Assembly (NCBI GenBank): GCA_021647785.1
Contig: JAKIUC010000007.1
Span: 30,738 to 94,737, forward strand
Direction: 5' to 3'
Origin: Melioribacteraceae bacterium
GTDB taxonomy: Bacteria > Bacteroidota > Ignavibacteria > Ignavibacteriales > Melioribacteraceae
DNA: 64,000 nt
The position numbers were made by a program, and so were the translations under genes. The notes below the pieces were generated by a model. The model was not told the DNA's origin. It ran no database searches and was given only the letters and a program-made list of their open reading frames with translations. The first letter of the stretch is position 1, and the number at the start of each line of letters is the position of its first letter. This document shows positions 55,160-63,908 of this stretch, in pieces.

Positions 55160-55184
55160 CAATTATCGATTGTCAATTATGATT
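55160..55184. promoter_or_regulatory. Putative HigA operator (CAATTAT repeats)
   Basis: CAATTATCGATTG (55160-55172) and CAATTATGATT (55174-55184) are near-direct repeats of one sequence, 23 bases upstream of the toxin start. A related AATCAATTATCATTG segment also lies at the higB/higA junction (about 54826-54840). This is the expected position of an antitoxin operator. Confidence 0.4.
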
Positions 55185-55321
55185 AACCTAATAGGTGAAT
55201 TAAAACAAGCCCCATTCATCCATTCGGATGTTTTAGATGTGAGTTCTCGTTTATTAGCTGTCACTTATTAAGTATTTAAATGTAAACAACTTTTTAGTCA
55301 TTATTACCCTAATTCTCTAAA

Positions 55322-56461
55322 TCAACAAACCAACTCTTTCGGAATTTTAATTGTAAAAGTTGTGCCCTTCACCTCATCTGTTTCAAAAGAGACTTCGCCA
55401 CCCAAGTACTTTGTGGTTAAAAGTTTAACGCTATAAGTTCCAATACCTCTTCCTAAACCTTTAGTTGAAAAAGATCTTTGGAAAATTTGCAACTCAATAT
55501 TTCTTGGAATAAATGCAGTATTATGAACATTAAAGATTATTTTTGAATCAACCTCATCAATACTAAGGGATACACTTTCTCCATCTTTGCTTGCTTCCAA
55601 AGCATTTTTTACAAGATTTCCAAGTACTCTTCGCAACAAAGTTCTATCCGATTTAATTGAAACATGATTGTGTTTGTTATTCAACAACTCAATAGTTTTA
55701 TTTTCGCTAATAAAATTATTCTGATAAGTGATTAGTATTTCTTCACAAACTTCGGCTGCTTTAAATTCAGAAATATCTACCTCAAGTTTTGAAACCTCTG
55801 CAAGGCTCAGCATTCTTTGCGTCTTTATTTCGTCAATTAAAGTATTTGCTATTTCCAACGTAATTTTAGAAAAATCCTCATTCTCTTCTGTGCTGCCATC
55901 TTGCATTAATTCTAGAAAGCTTCTTAAATTTCCAGCAGTGTTTAAAATATCGTGAAAGAATAATTTTTCTAAAACAATTCGCCTCTTTCTGTTGCTGATA
56001 TCTGTTATAGAAACTATAGTAAATTCTGAATTATCTATTTTTATCTCCTTTGCCCAAATATCTAAATCTAAAACATTACTATTCTTTAAGGTTATTCTAC
56101 ACTCACTCTCAGCTTTTCCAAATTTTTGGCTATCAAGAACCGCATTTACAGCCCCACACTCCCTGCAGTTTTCACTTGTACCACATCCGCCAATTTCATC
56201 CTCTGCATGAATACAGTCTAAAGCTTCCCCCAAACGTTGGCTCAGAGTTTTATCTTTTTGAGAATATTCGTGAAACAACTTGTTTGCGTAAATAATTTGT
56301 CTGTGTCTATTTAGAACAAGAAACATATGATTGGTATCATCAATAAATGGTTTTACCATTGAAAGACCATCAACTAATTTTTGTTGAAAAACAATTTTCT
56401 CCTCTGTTGCTTTTTCAGCAGGAGCATGTTTTGTTTTTATCTTTCCAAATAATTCTTCCAT
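55322..56461 (-). CDS. PAS-domain histidine kinase with four-cysteine motif
   Basis: The 379-residue soluble protein has a PAS-like domain (about 35-155) that contains Cys83, Cys93, Cys99 and Cys102 (DCIHAEDEIGGCGTSENCRECG), then a DHp-like helix with phosphoacceptor His170 in FFHDILNTAGNL and an HATPase domain (NLVKNALEA, GLGRGIGTYSVKLL). The Cys arrangement is recurrent in PAS kinases and may bind an Fe-S cluster or metal, making it redox-sensitive; that is inference. There are no membrane helices and no adjacent response regulator. Confidence 0.85.
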   Translation of the reverse strand: MEELFGKIKTKHAPAEKATEEKIVFQQKLVDGLSMVKPFIDDTNHMFLVLNRHRQIIYANKLFHEYSQKDKTLSQRLGEALDCIHAEDEIGGCGTSENCRECGAVNAVLDSQKFGKAESECRITLKNSNVLDLDIWAKEIKIDNSEFTIVSITDISNRKRRIVLEKLFFHDILNTAGNLRSFLELMQDGSTEENEDFSKITLEIANTLIDEIKTQRMLSLAEVSKLEVDISEFKAAEVCEEILITYQNNFISENKTIELLNNKHNHVSIKSDRTLLRRVLGNLVKNALEASKDGESVSLSIDEVDSKIIFNVHNTAFIPRNIELQIFQRSFSTKGLGRGIGTYSVKLLTTKYLGGEVSFETDEVKGTTFTIKIPKELVC

Positions 56462-56523
56462 TATTTTCCCTTTTATGATTTCATCCGTAAATTACAATCG
56501 AAATAAAATTTAAAAGTTTAAAT

Positions 56524-57246
56524 TTGGCAGATAAGAAAAGAATAAATATAGATTCAATAGGAAACGTTCTTCTTCGCAAAAGCAGCAGAGCAAAACGTAT
56601 TGCAATTAAGATTAAACCCAGCGAGGGTGTATTAGTTATAATTCCAAAAAGAGTCTCTTTTTTAGAAGGAGAACGTTTTGCAATTAGTAAAAAGAATTGG
56701 ATACTAAAACATCTTCCTAAAATTGAGGCAATAGAAAAATCGGTTAAAGTGTTTGATGAGCAAACGGAATTCAGAACAAAAAACTTTCAACTTGTAATTG
56801 AGAAAACTAATGTAAAAAACATTTTTGTATCAATTAAAAAACCGATTGTAAAATTATCAATTCCAAAAGAGATGGATATAAAAGACCAGTTCGTTCAAAA
56901 CTCTATTAAATTTGGGATTGTAGAAACCTTAAGAATTGAGGCGAAAAGTTTCATGCCCCAAAGAGTTAAAATGTTTGCAGAAGAATTTGGCTTCAAATAC
57001 AATAAATTGTTCTTCAAAAACGTTAAAACTCGTTGGGGTAGCTGCTCTGGGTTGAACAATATAAATCTAAATATTCACCTAATGAGATTACCCGATGAGT
57101 TAATTGATTACGTAATACTGCACGAGTTAGTCCACACAGTTCATAAAAATCACAGCAAAACATTTTGGATGAAACTTGAAGAGGTATATCCAAATTCCAG
57201 AAAGTATGATAAAGAATTAAAGAAATATTCACCAAATTATTATTAA
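56524..57246 (+). CDS. YgjP-like M48-type metallopeptidase
   Basis: The 240-residue protein matches the YgjP/DUF45 family: KTRWGSCSGLNNINLNIHLM and LHELVHTVHKNHSKTFW with the HExxH Zn motif and a third His. The N-terminal half carries KRIAIKIKPSEGVLVIIPK. TTG 56524 is used as start since no ATG with the right N-terminus exists. Cellular role unknown; it diverges from the PAS kinase. Confidence 0.85.
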   Translation: MADKKRINIDSIGNVLLRKSSRAKRIAIKIKPSEGVLVIIPKRVSFLEGERFAISKKNWILKHLPKIEAIEKSVKVFDEQTEFRTKNFQLVIEKTNVKNIFVSIKKPIVKLSIPKEMDIKDQFVQNSIKFGIVETLRIEAKSFMPQRVKMFAEEFGFKYNKLFFKNVKTRWGSCSGLNNINLNIHLMRLPDELIDYVILHELVHTVHKNHSKTFWMKLEEVYPNSRKYDKELKKYSPNYY

Positions 57247-57381
57247 TTTGGGAACAAAATAATACACGCTCTTTGCGGTACAGGTTTTTGCTTTGTAAAA
57301 CTAATTCGGATTTTATACACCCCACCTTCAAGGTTAGATATAGTCATAAATTTTTATTGATATCCGTCATTATATAATTAG

Positions 57382-57503
57382 ACAACAGTATTATTGGAAG
57401 GTAAAAAAGTATTTCATCAAACCAAGAAAGAAGATAGTGTTTGGAATGAATCCTACAGCAAATACCCTGTACAGAAGTGGATGTTTTCTAAAAGAATAAA
57501 AAA
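57382..57503 (+). pseudogene. C-terminal remnant of an esterase-like protein
   Basis: The short frame from 57382 has no start codon and reads KKEDSVWNESYSKYPVQKWM near its end. This resembles the C-terminus of dienelactone-hydrolase or phospholipase-type alpha/beta hydrolases, in which a His-(A/S)-W-x-E-x-Y segment and a final YxWL are common, but the catalytic His is not seen. The frame has no stop until it enters the convergent gene. Uncertain relic. Confidence 0.25.
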
Positions 57504-58111
57504 CCACCACTCGGTTGTTTCATTTTTTCTTCGAGATAAAAAATTCTTTTTGAGTCTTTAAATTTCTTTTTAATTTCAAATGGGAAATCAATTCCATCTC
57601 CGGACTTCTCTTTTAGGTTTGATTTTCCAGCATTTAATTGTTGTATTGAACTTCTGCTAAAGCGAAAAATAATTTCTTTCGTTGCCACTGTTTCCCTAAT
57701 CAAATAGTATTTGCTCTTTTCATCTAGCATTATATCTTCAGCTATATCATTTTCATATAACGCTAAGTCAACATTGGCTTGTTCTGTGTAGTCTCTAATA
57801 GCATCTTTTATTTCAACTTCTGTTGTTACATAATCTGAACTAAAGTTTAGATTCAATATGGTTAAGAGTTCTTCTCTCGAAAAAGTCATTTGTCCAATTA
57901 ATGTTCCATCTTTACTTGCGTCCGATTTTATTTGCTTAACATCCTGAACAATATATTTTATTCCATCTTCACTAATACGATAAACAGTTCCTGGGCGACA
58001 ATTTGTTCGTGGAGTTTCAAATGCTTTGAAGTTTTTTAATAACGAGTTTGGTGTTGATTGAGCATAGCTAATTGTTGTAATTAAATATAGTGTTAGAAGT
58101 AACTTCTTCAT
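57488..58111 (-). CDS. Exported protein of unknown function
   Basis: The 207-residue protein has a signal peptide (KKLLLTLYLITTISYAQ). The mature part is beta-rich with an NCRPGTVYRISEDGIKYIVQ segment and an acidic helix (YENDIAEDIMLDEKSKYYLI). One cysteine is at residue 38. I do not recognise a family. It is 66 bases downstream of another exported gene and may be in the same transcript. Likely periplasmic or surface. Confidence 0.7.
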   Translation of the reverse strand: MKKLLLTLYLITTISYAQSTPNSLLKNFKAFETPRTNCRPGTVYRISEDGIKYIVQDVKQIKSDASKDGTLIGQMTFSREELLTILNLNFSSDYVTTEVEIKDAIRDYTEQANVDLALYENDIAEDIMLDEKSKYYLIRETVATKEIIFRFSRSSIQQLNAGKSNLKEKSGDGIDFPFEIKKKFKDSKRIFYLEEKMKQPSGGFLFF

Positions 58112-58177
58112 TTTATTTCCTGATAATATATATTCTAATACGTAATTATCGAAAAAAATCAGATAAAGTTAATTACA

Positions 58178-59053
58178 CTACCAAAGAAATGTATAAATAG
58201 AAAATGAAGTTACACCACGAGCTGGATTATCAAAGATTGATGATACATCATCATCTGTACTTGCACCAATTAATTCATATTGATACTCTATACTTCCGTG
58301 AATATTTTTTGTTAAATTAAAATTAACACCAATAATTATATCAAAATAGAATGAAGAGACATTTTCCCATTCAGAACGAAAATATGATAAACCCTCCTCT
58401 ATGGAATAAGAATAGCTGCCCTTTGATTGCCCAAAATCAATTCCGTATAAAAAATTTAACGTTCTATTGTATCCAACTTTTCTTAGCTGAACTCCATATT
58501 TTGTTATGTTCAAATTAGAATGTTTATTTTCTTTTGAATTTTCATGTAACTCTTCTTCCCCAATATAAATAACATAGTTATCAGGAATAAGGGGTAATTT
58601 GTTTGGGTAACGTATAACAAAACCAAAGTTTTCTATATATCTATATGAGTCAGCTGCCATTGTTTGTCCCATATTAATTTGTAAACCAAATCTATTTTCA
58701 CCAACATTATAATTAGTAGGTATGCTAGAAAAAGTACCATATACCAAACCTCCAGCTGAGGCAAGAATTCCTCCCAAAGCAGTCATAAGATATTTAAAGT
58801 GATCATCGGGATTAAATGCAGTTTCAAGTGTAGCACCAATAATAATTGCAATACTTCCCCATTGCAAACTAGACGTTAGCATCCTATCAAGTCTATCAAC
58901 ATTAATTAATGCGGAAATAGGTATAACTATATTTGTGCTATCAACTTGAATAGTTTTTGAACTAGATAAAACCATTAAATCGTATTTAGGACTTTGTGAA
59001 AAGACTAATACTACTAAAACAAAATAGATAGTAATAAAATATTTGATTTTCAG
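58178..59053 (-). CDS. Exported beta-barrel-like protein of unknown function, probable CTG start
   Basis: The first in-frame ATG is 58975, but the frame stays open upstream: a signal-peptide-like KIKYFITIYFVLVVLVFSQS lies just before that ATG. It begins at CTG 59053-59051, which is preceded by AAGGAGAG, 5 bases upstream. I therefore propose a 291-residue protein with a rare CTG start. The mature part has a glycine-rich hydrophobic patch and then repeated aromatic beta-strand-like segments, ending FSIYTFLW, typical of outer-membrane barrels. No family recognised. Confidence 0.6.
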   Translation of the reverse strand: MKIKYFITIYFVLVVLVFSQSPKYDLMVLSSSKTIQVDSTNIVIPISALINVDRLDRMLTSSLQWGSIAIIIGATLETAFNPDDHFKYLMTALGGILASAGGLVYGTFSSIPTNYNVGENRFGLQINMGQTMAADSYRYIENFGFVIRYPNKLPLIPDNYVIYIGEEELHENSKENKHSNLNITKYGVQLRKVGYNRTLNFLYGIDFGQSKGSYSYSIEEGLSYFRSEWENVSSFYFDIIIGVNFNLTKNIHGSIEYQYELIGASTDDDVSSIFDNPARGVTSFSIYTFLW

Positions 59054-59124
59054 ATGCTCTCCTTTTTATGCAAAACCGTTGAAGTTATAAATACCATAAT
59101 GGTTTGGTGTTGCTGTTTTTTCAC

Positions 59125-59226
59125 AACATAAATCTCTTTTTGCGGTTCTGATAAATACTCTGCTCCATCATCATTAACCACAATTATTTCTTCAATTGTT
59201 GCAATTTCATAATTTTTAATAGGAAG
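59125..59226 (-). pseudogene. Duplicated 3' fragment of the M24 peptidase gene
   Basis: On the minus strand the segment reads LPIKNYEIATIEEIIVV followed by DDGAEYLSEPQKEIYV. Against the last 34 codons before the end of the 60032-61222 gene, 29 of 34 residues are identical. The copy has only this C-terminal part, starting about 22 bases after the VapC-like stop. It therefore flanks the toxin-antitoxin pair on the side opposite the intact gene. Confidence 0.85.
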
Positions 59227-59247
59227 CCAGCGTTGTTTTAGCTTTTG

Positions 59248-59679
59248 TTAACTCTCACTTTCATTTTGCATTTTCAAATAATTTGTTGGTGTATATACAG
59301 CAATTTCTGAATTTTTATAGTCTTTTACGTTTCTTGTAATTATTGCTTCGAGCCCATCTATAGTCAAAGCTGTTGAATATTGTATGGAATCCTCATAATC
59401 TTTGAAATTATTTCTTAGTGCTTGTACAATTTCTTTGCGAGTTGTGCCTACAATCTTAGTCATATCGGTTAACTCTTCTACTATTTTAATTGTCTTTTTA
59501 TGACCGAGAAATTTTCTAACAATATAATAGATATTGTTTATACTGATTGCAGACAAATAGAGTTGTAATTTGCCTTGCTCGCCAAATTCAAATATTTCAC
59601 TTGCAGAATTAGCAAATGGTTTTCTATCCGTAAAAAAATCAATTACAATGTCCGAATCTATAAATATTTTACTTCTCAT
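59248..59679 (-). CDS. PIN-domain ribonuclease toxin (VapC-like)
   Basis: A 143-residue PIN domain: FIDSDIVIDFFTDRKPF with the first catalytic Asp pair, LSAISINNIYYIVRK, DYEDSIQYSTAL (acidic centre) and IITRNVKDYKNSEI. It is an RNase of the VapC type. It overlaps the antitoxin gene by 11 bases, as in bicistronic type II modules. Confidence 0.88.
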   Translation of the reverse strand: MRSKIFIDSDIVIDFFTDRKPFANSASEIFEFGEQGKLQLYLSAISINNIYYIVRKFLGHKKTIKIVEELTDMTKIVGTTRKEIVQALRNNFKDYEDSIQYSTALTIDGLEAIITRNVKDYKNSEIAVYTPTNYLKMQNESES

Positions 59680-59923
59680 ATTTCTTTGTCAATTCTTCAG
59701 TTAATATCGTTTTATAGTCCAATTTCTTATCAGTCTTTATTATTCCTCTTAATCTTTGGATTCGGGGAGAAAGTTCTTCATGTTTTACTTCTCTTTTGCT
59801 TACAGTAATTAATTTAAAATAATTCTCAACTAATTCAGAAAGACTTTGTCCTTTTTCTTTGGCATATTCCTTTGCTATTTGAATTACCTCTTTTTTTAAT
59901 GTTAATGTTAACTTTGTGTTCAT
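59669..59923 (-). CDS. DUF6364-type antitoxin (ribbon-helix-helix)
   Basis: The 84-residue protein has the N-terminal strand and helices KLTLTLKKEVIQIAKEYAKE and GQSLSELVENYFKLI of the DUF6364 antitoxin group, and a charged C-terminal tail. It precedes and overlaps the VapC-like gene. An inverted ACGTGTT/AACACGT pair at 59943-59971 upstream fits autoregulation. Confidence 0.85.
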   Translation of the reverse strand: MNTKLTLTLKKEVIQIAKEYAKEKGQSLSELVENYFKLITVSKREVKHEELSPRIQRLRGIIKTDKKLDYKTILTEELTKKYEK

Positions 59924-59942
59924 TGTTTTTTTATTTAAAGAT

Positions 59943-59971
59943 ACGTGTTTTTTTTGTAAAATACAACACGT
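59943..59971. promoter_or_regulatory. Inverted repeat upstream of the DUF6364 antitoxin gene
   Basis: ACGTGTT (59943-59949) and AACACGT (59965-59971) face each other over 15 bases, 20-48 bases before the start codon. A TTTTGTAAAATAC segment between resembles a promoter element. Short arms make chance possible. Confidence 0.35.
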
Positions 59972-60031
59972 GCTCGGTTTAGTTCAAAGCTATGTTATAA
60001 CTCTTTAAAAATCTTATTAACCTCTATACTA

Positions 60032-61222
60032 TTACCTAATTACATAAATTTCTTTCTGTGGTTTGGATAAATACTCAGCACCATCTTCTTTAACAACAAT
60101 AATTTCTTCAATTGTTGCAATTCCATAATCTTTAATAGGAAGACGTGGTTCAATAGTGAAAACATTGTTCTTCTCTATTTCGAGATATGGAATATTTCCA
60201 TAACGCTCCCAACGTGGACCAAATAATGCACCACCATCGTGAGCAACGCGTCCTACTTGGTGTCCAAGCCCATGAGGGTATTCTTCGTAACCGTTTTCAA
60301 CTATATAGCTACGTGCTATTTCATCAATTTCCCATCCCTTTTTGCCAGGTTTAATTGCATCAAAAGATTTTTGTATTGAATCTACAATTACTTTAAACCC
60401 ACGATTAACTTCTGTAGGCACTTCGGCTTCACCATCTTTTAAAACATACCAAGTCCGCTGTAGGTCAGAGCAATATCCATTTAGCTTAATTCCAAAATCC
60501 ATATTAATTACATGTCCGCGTTCAATCTTTTTATTTGTTGGACCAGAATGTGCACCTGCTGTATCAGGTCCAGTAAATACTGCCGGACAGTGTTCTTCAT
60601 CCCATGCTAAATCGAACCCCTTCTCTTTACAAATTCCTTTAACAAAATCTGCAACATCTAATTCAGACTTACCAGGCTCAATAAAATCAGTAACCTGATC
60701 GAATATTATTAATGTCTCCCTTATTGCCTCTTTAATATAACTTATCTCTACTTCCGATTTTCTCCCACGTAATGCCGCAACAACTTCTTCCGAAGAAACA
60801 AATTTATCTGCATAGGGTGTCTCTTTAAGAATATCGACTAACTCAAGATATACACCATGCGTTAAGCCATCTGCAAGACTGGAATTTTGCGAATAGTTAA
60901 TTGCAATTTTTTTTGGATTAATTCTTTCAATGGTTTTTATAAAATCTTCACGAATAGATTTTAAATAGGGAATTATTGTTTTAAAAGTTCCAACAGTTTT
61001 CATGTTTGCTTCTTCGAGTGAGCCAATAATAGCAATGCTTTCACCACTTTTTGTAAGTATAAATGCCGAGTGCCAAGTTGCACCTGTTCCAACAATCATA
61101 TCCAGCATTGGGTCTTTTATATTTCCAGTTTCCCTAACGAAAGTAAGCCACATGTCTATGTTTTTTTCATTCAATATCTCTATTGCTTGCTTTTGTTTCT
61201 CTAAAATTAATTCATCTGCCAT
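60032..61222 (-). CDS. M24 family Xaa-Pro aminopeptidase
   Basis: The 396-residue protein has the creatinase N-domain and the pita-bread M24 fold. Metal ligands are recognised: Asp in NMDFGIKLNGYCSDLQR (two Asp), His in GHQVGRVAHDG, Glu in VFTIEPRL and Glu in IATIEEIIV. It removes N-terminal residues next to proline; substrate is uncertain as creatinase-like paralogues exist. Cytoplasmic, no signal peptide. Its last 35 codons recur as a fragment near 59125. Confidence 0.9.
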   Translation of the reverse strand: MADELILEKQKQAIEILNEKNIDMWLTFVRETGNIKDPMLDMIVGTGATWHSAFILTKSGESIAIIGSLEEANMKTVGTFKTIIPYLKSIREDFIKTIERINPKKIAINYSQNSSLADGLTHGVYLELVDILKETPYADKFVSSEEVVAALRGRKSEVEISYIKEAIRETLIIFDQVTDFIEPGKSELDVADFVKGICKEKGFDLAWDEEHCPAVFTGPDTAGAHSGPTNKKIERGHVINMDFGIKLNGYCSDLQRTWYVLKDGEAEVPTEVNRGFKVIVDSIQKSFDAIKPGKKGWEIDEIARSYIVENGYEEYPHGLGHQVGRVAHDGGALFGPRWERYGNIPYLEIEKNNVFTIEPRLPIKDYGIATIEEIIVVKEDGAEYLSKPQKEIYVIR

Positions 61223-61273
61223 AATAACTCCTAATACTAATATTTGTTTTTTAACCTTGTCTTTTGGACAAGG

Positions 61274-63679
61274 TTATTTAATACTGTAAATATTATAACC
61301 CATTCCATTCAACTTTATACTTACTTCACTTTCAGAAACATCTATTTCGTAATCATCAATTAAGCTAACAAGTTTGGATGCCTTATAAACATTGGGGATT
61401 ACAAGTTTAATAGTTTGGTATTTATCCCCTTTGTTTAATACAACAAGAATTCTCTCATTCAAATCTGAACGAATATATGCGTATCTATTATCATCAGCAA
61501 TTAGTTTGTAATAATCACCATACCTTAAAGCCGTATGGTTATTTCTTAGATTAATAATTTGGGATACTTCTTTCATTGTTTCTTTTTCATATAGAGAGAG
61601 TGCATCATCAAAGCGCATCATTCTTCTGTTATCTGGGTCAGATGCTCCGGTCATTCCAAACTCGCTTCCATAATAAATTACTGGTAACCCGGGAATTGTA
61701 TTCATAAATGCCATGTAGAGTATTAATTTTTTATAATTATCCGGATTATCAACTTTTGGTGGATTGTTCCAACCCTGCTCTATTGCTGACCATTGGCTTA
61801 CATCCAAATCGCCATCAGCATAAGCCATGAACCTATTTTTATCATGACTATCCATCACGTTACTCATTAAATGCAATGGTCCATAAACGGAAAATGTTTT
61901 CTGCATCTCTTTGTCCAATCTATCGAAAGATGCATCTCTATCAATAAACGTTGGAAGTGCAACATCATAAAGGCTGAAGTTAAACTGGGCGGATAGCTGT
62001 CCGTTGTTCACGTATGAACTAATCAAATCGTAACTCCCAAAAGTTTCACCTACTTGATAAAGGGGTCTGTTTCTTGGAATTTCAATTTCTCGTTTTAGTT
62101 CTTTTGTTAACTTTCTCCAAAATTTATTTGGAACATGTTTAACAGCATCGTGTCTATATCCATCAGCTCCAGTCTCTTTTAGCCACCAGACTGCATTTGC
62201 GGTGATTGTATCTAACACAGTTTCGGAACCAAGAAAATCATACGATGGCAAATATGGTTCAAACCAAGTGGTTAAGCGGAACTCATCCCAAAAGCGAATA
62301 TTTTTTCTTCCATCGGGTAAATCAAGTTTTCCAAACCAATCTTTATGATTTTGATAATATGGATGATCTTTGTGAACATGATTTGAAACGAAATCTAAAA
62401 GTATTTTGATGTTATGCTTATGTGCAACATCAATAAGCTCTTTTAGTTTTTTCATATTCCCGAACTTTTCTTCAACACGTGTAGAGCTTATGGGCCAGTA
62501 GCCATGGTAGCCCGAGTACCATCTGTGTGGTTCCGGGTATTCACGGAAAGCTATATTCGGATTGTCATAAACTGGAGATATCCAAATTGTATTAATCCCA
62601 AGATTATTAAAATAATTTGAATTTAATTTATCTATTACCCCTTGTAAATCGCCACCTATATAGTTTGCTTTGTCTGAAAGAGAATCGTGCTGCACTGGAT
62701 TATTAAGAGACGTATCGCCATCATTAAATCTATCAATCATAAGCGAGTAGATAACCCCATCGTACCAATTAAATTTGGAGTTGTTATTAATTGGCTCCCC
62801 ATCTTCCAATAGAAGGTGCTGGAAGTTTGTAGTTCTCCCATCCTTAGTTACAGCAAGGCGAATTAGCTTTTTCCCATTCAACACAGATGCGGGTAGTGTA
62901 ACAGCAATATTGCTCTGGTTAAGTTTAATATTATCCGCAGCTATTATTTTGTTATCAAGTAGAGCAATAATATTTTTACTATTTAAGTCTTTTGCAAATT
63001 GACTTCCTTCAATTCCAAAATTCAAAACTCTATTTCCCTCGTTAAAATTTAGAACATGCAGAAATATATCTTCCGAAATATCCGTTGCTATTGTTCTGAT
63101 TGAATTGAAACTTCCAAAACCATTTGGAACTTTATTCGGATTTACTGGGTCAACAATTTCCTCGCCATCGCCAAAGAACTTGTATGCATAAACGCCAGGT
63201 TCTAAAGTAGCTTCTGCTTCAAATGTTCCATCACCATCTTCATCAGTCATAGCAATCTCTTTTCTGTTCCAGCCATTAAAACTACCAAATAGATATAGCT
63301 CATTATATTTTTTATCTGGAGTGAATTGAAATTTGTAAGACTCATTTTTATGTATTGTTGCAGGAATACTATAAACATTATCATCAAGTGTAAACTCAAC
63401 CAAAGTCATTCCCACAAAATCACTTTTGGTTTTTAGTGTAATTGAGTTAGACTCTTTTACATGTTTAATACTGATGTGCTGATTTTCAGCAAATGTGAGT
63501 GCGTAATTATTACTAAAAAATAAATCACTGATAACTATCTCTTTTTCACTGTTAAATTCGAGATTTATGTTGGGGATTATATCTTTAATTAATTTATCTT
63601 CTTCTTTGCTGCAACCAAGTGAGAATAACATTAAAAAAATTAAAGAAAAAACCATTAAAACCGAGTGTGTGTTTTTCAT
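61274..63679 (-). CDS. Lipoprotein GH13 alpha-amylase family enzyme
   Basis: The 801-residue protein starts MKNTHSVLMVF with lipobox LFSLGC, so it should be a membrane lipoprotein; an upstream in-frame start at 63712 adds 11 unlike residues. After an N-domain comes a CBM48-like E-set (LYLFGSFNGWNRKEIAMTDE) and another beta domain. The GH13 barrel has DFVSNH, DGYRHDAVKH, QVGETFG and VMDSHDKNR, and a C-domain follows. The three catalytic residues are present. Family members are neopullulanase or cyclomaltodextrinase-like (SusA/SusG type). It likely works at the cell surface or periplasm with the secreted enzyme at the window start. Confidence 0.9.
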   Translation of the reverse strand: MKNTHSVLMVFSLIFLMLFSLGCSKEEDKLIKDIIPNINLEFNSEKEIVISDLFFSNNYALTFAENQHISIKHVKESNSITLKTKSDFVGMTLVEFTLDDNVYSIPATIHKNESYKFQFTPDKKYNELYLFGSFNGWNRKEIAMTDEDGDGTFEAEATLEPGVYAYKFFGDGEEIVDPVNPNKVPNGFGSFNSIRTIATDISEDIFLHVLNFNEGNRVLNFGIEGSQFAKDLNSKNIIALLDNKIIAADNIKLNQSNIAVTLPASVLNGKKLIRLAVTKDGRTTNFQHLLLEDGEPINNNSKFNWYDGVIYSLMIDRFNDGDTSLNNPVQHDSLSDKANYIGGDLQGVIDKLNSNYFNNLGINTIWISPVYDNPNIAFREYPEPHRWYSGYHGYWPISSTRVEEKFGNMKKLKELIDVAHKHNIKILLDFVSNHVHKDHPYYQNHKDWFGKLDLPDGRKNIRFWDEFRLTTWFEPYLPSYDFLGSETVLDTITANAVWWLKETGADGYRHDAVKHVPNKFWRKLTKELKREIEIPRNRPLYQVGETFGSYDLISSYVNNGQLSAQFNFSLYDVALPTFIDRDASFDRLDKEMQKTFSVYGPLHLMSNVMDSHDKNRFMAYADGDLDVSQWSAIEQGWNNPPKVDNPDNYKKLILYMAFMNTIPGLPVIYYGSEFGMTGASDPDNRRMMRFDDALSLYEKETMKEVSQIINLRNNHTALRYGDYYKLIADDNRYAYIRSDLNERILVVLNKGDKYQTIKLVIPNVYKASKLVSLIDDYEIDVSESEVSIKLNGMGYNIYSIK

Positions 63680-63908
63680 TATACATAACCTGAAAATTAA
63701 ATGATATAGCAAAGATATAACAATATTTTTAAACCTAAAAAAGATAAAGCTAATTCAATAATTCGGGGATAAAATTATGTTGTGTATAAAAAATAAATGA
63801 AGCAATTAAACAATCACTAAAATATTTAATTTATTTTCCAATCATCCATTTCAAATAATTATCAAGTTGGCTTATTATTAACCAGACGGTAATAGAATAA
63901 GATTATTG
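63680..63908. other. Intergenic region upstream of the amylase lipoprotein
   Basis: About 230 AT-rich bases hold the promoter region of the lipoprotein gene. I see no additional gene, hairpin or repeat. Confidence 0.4.
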
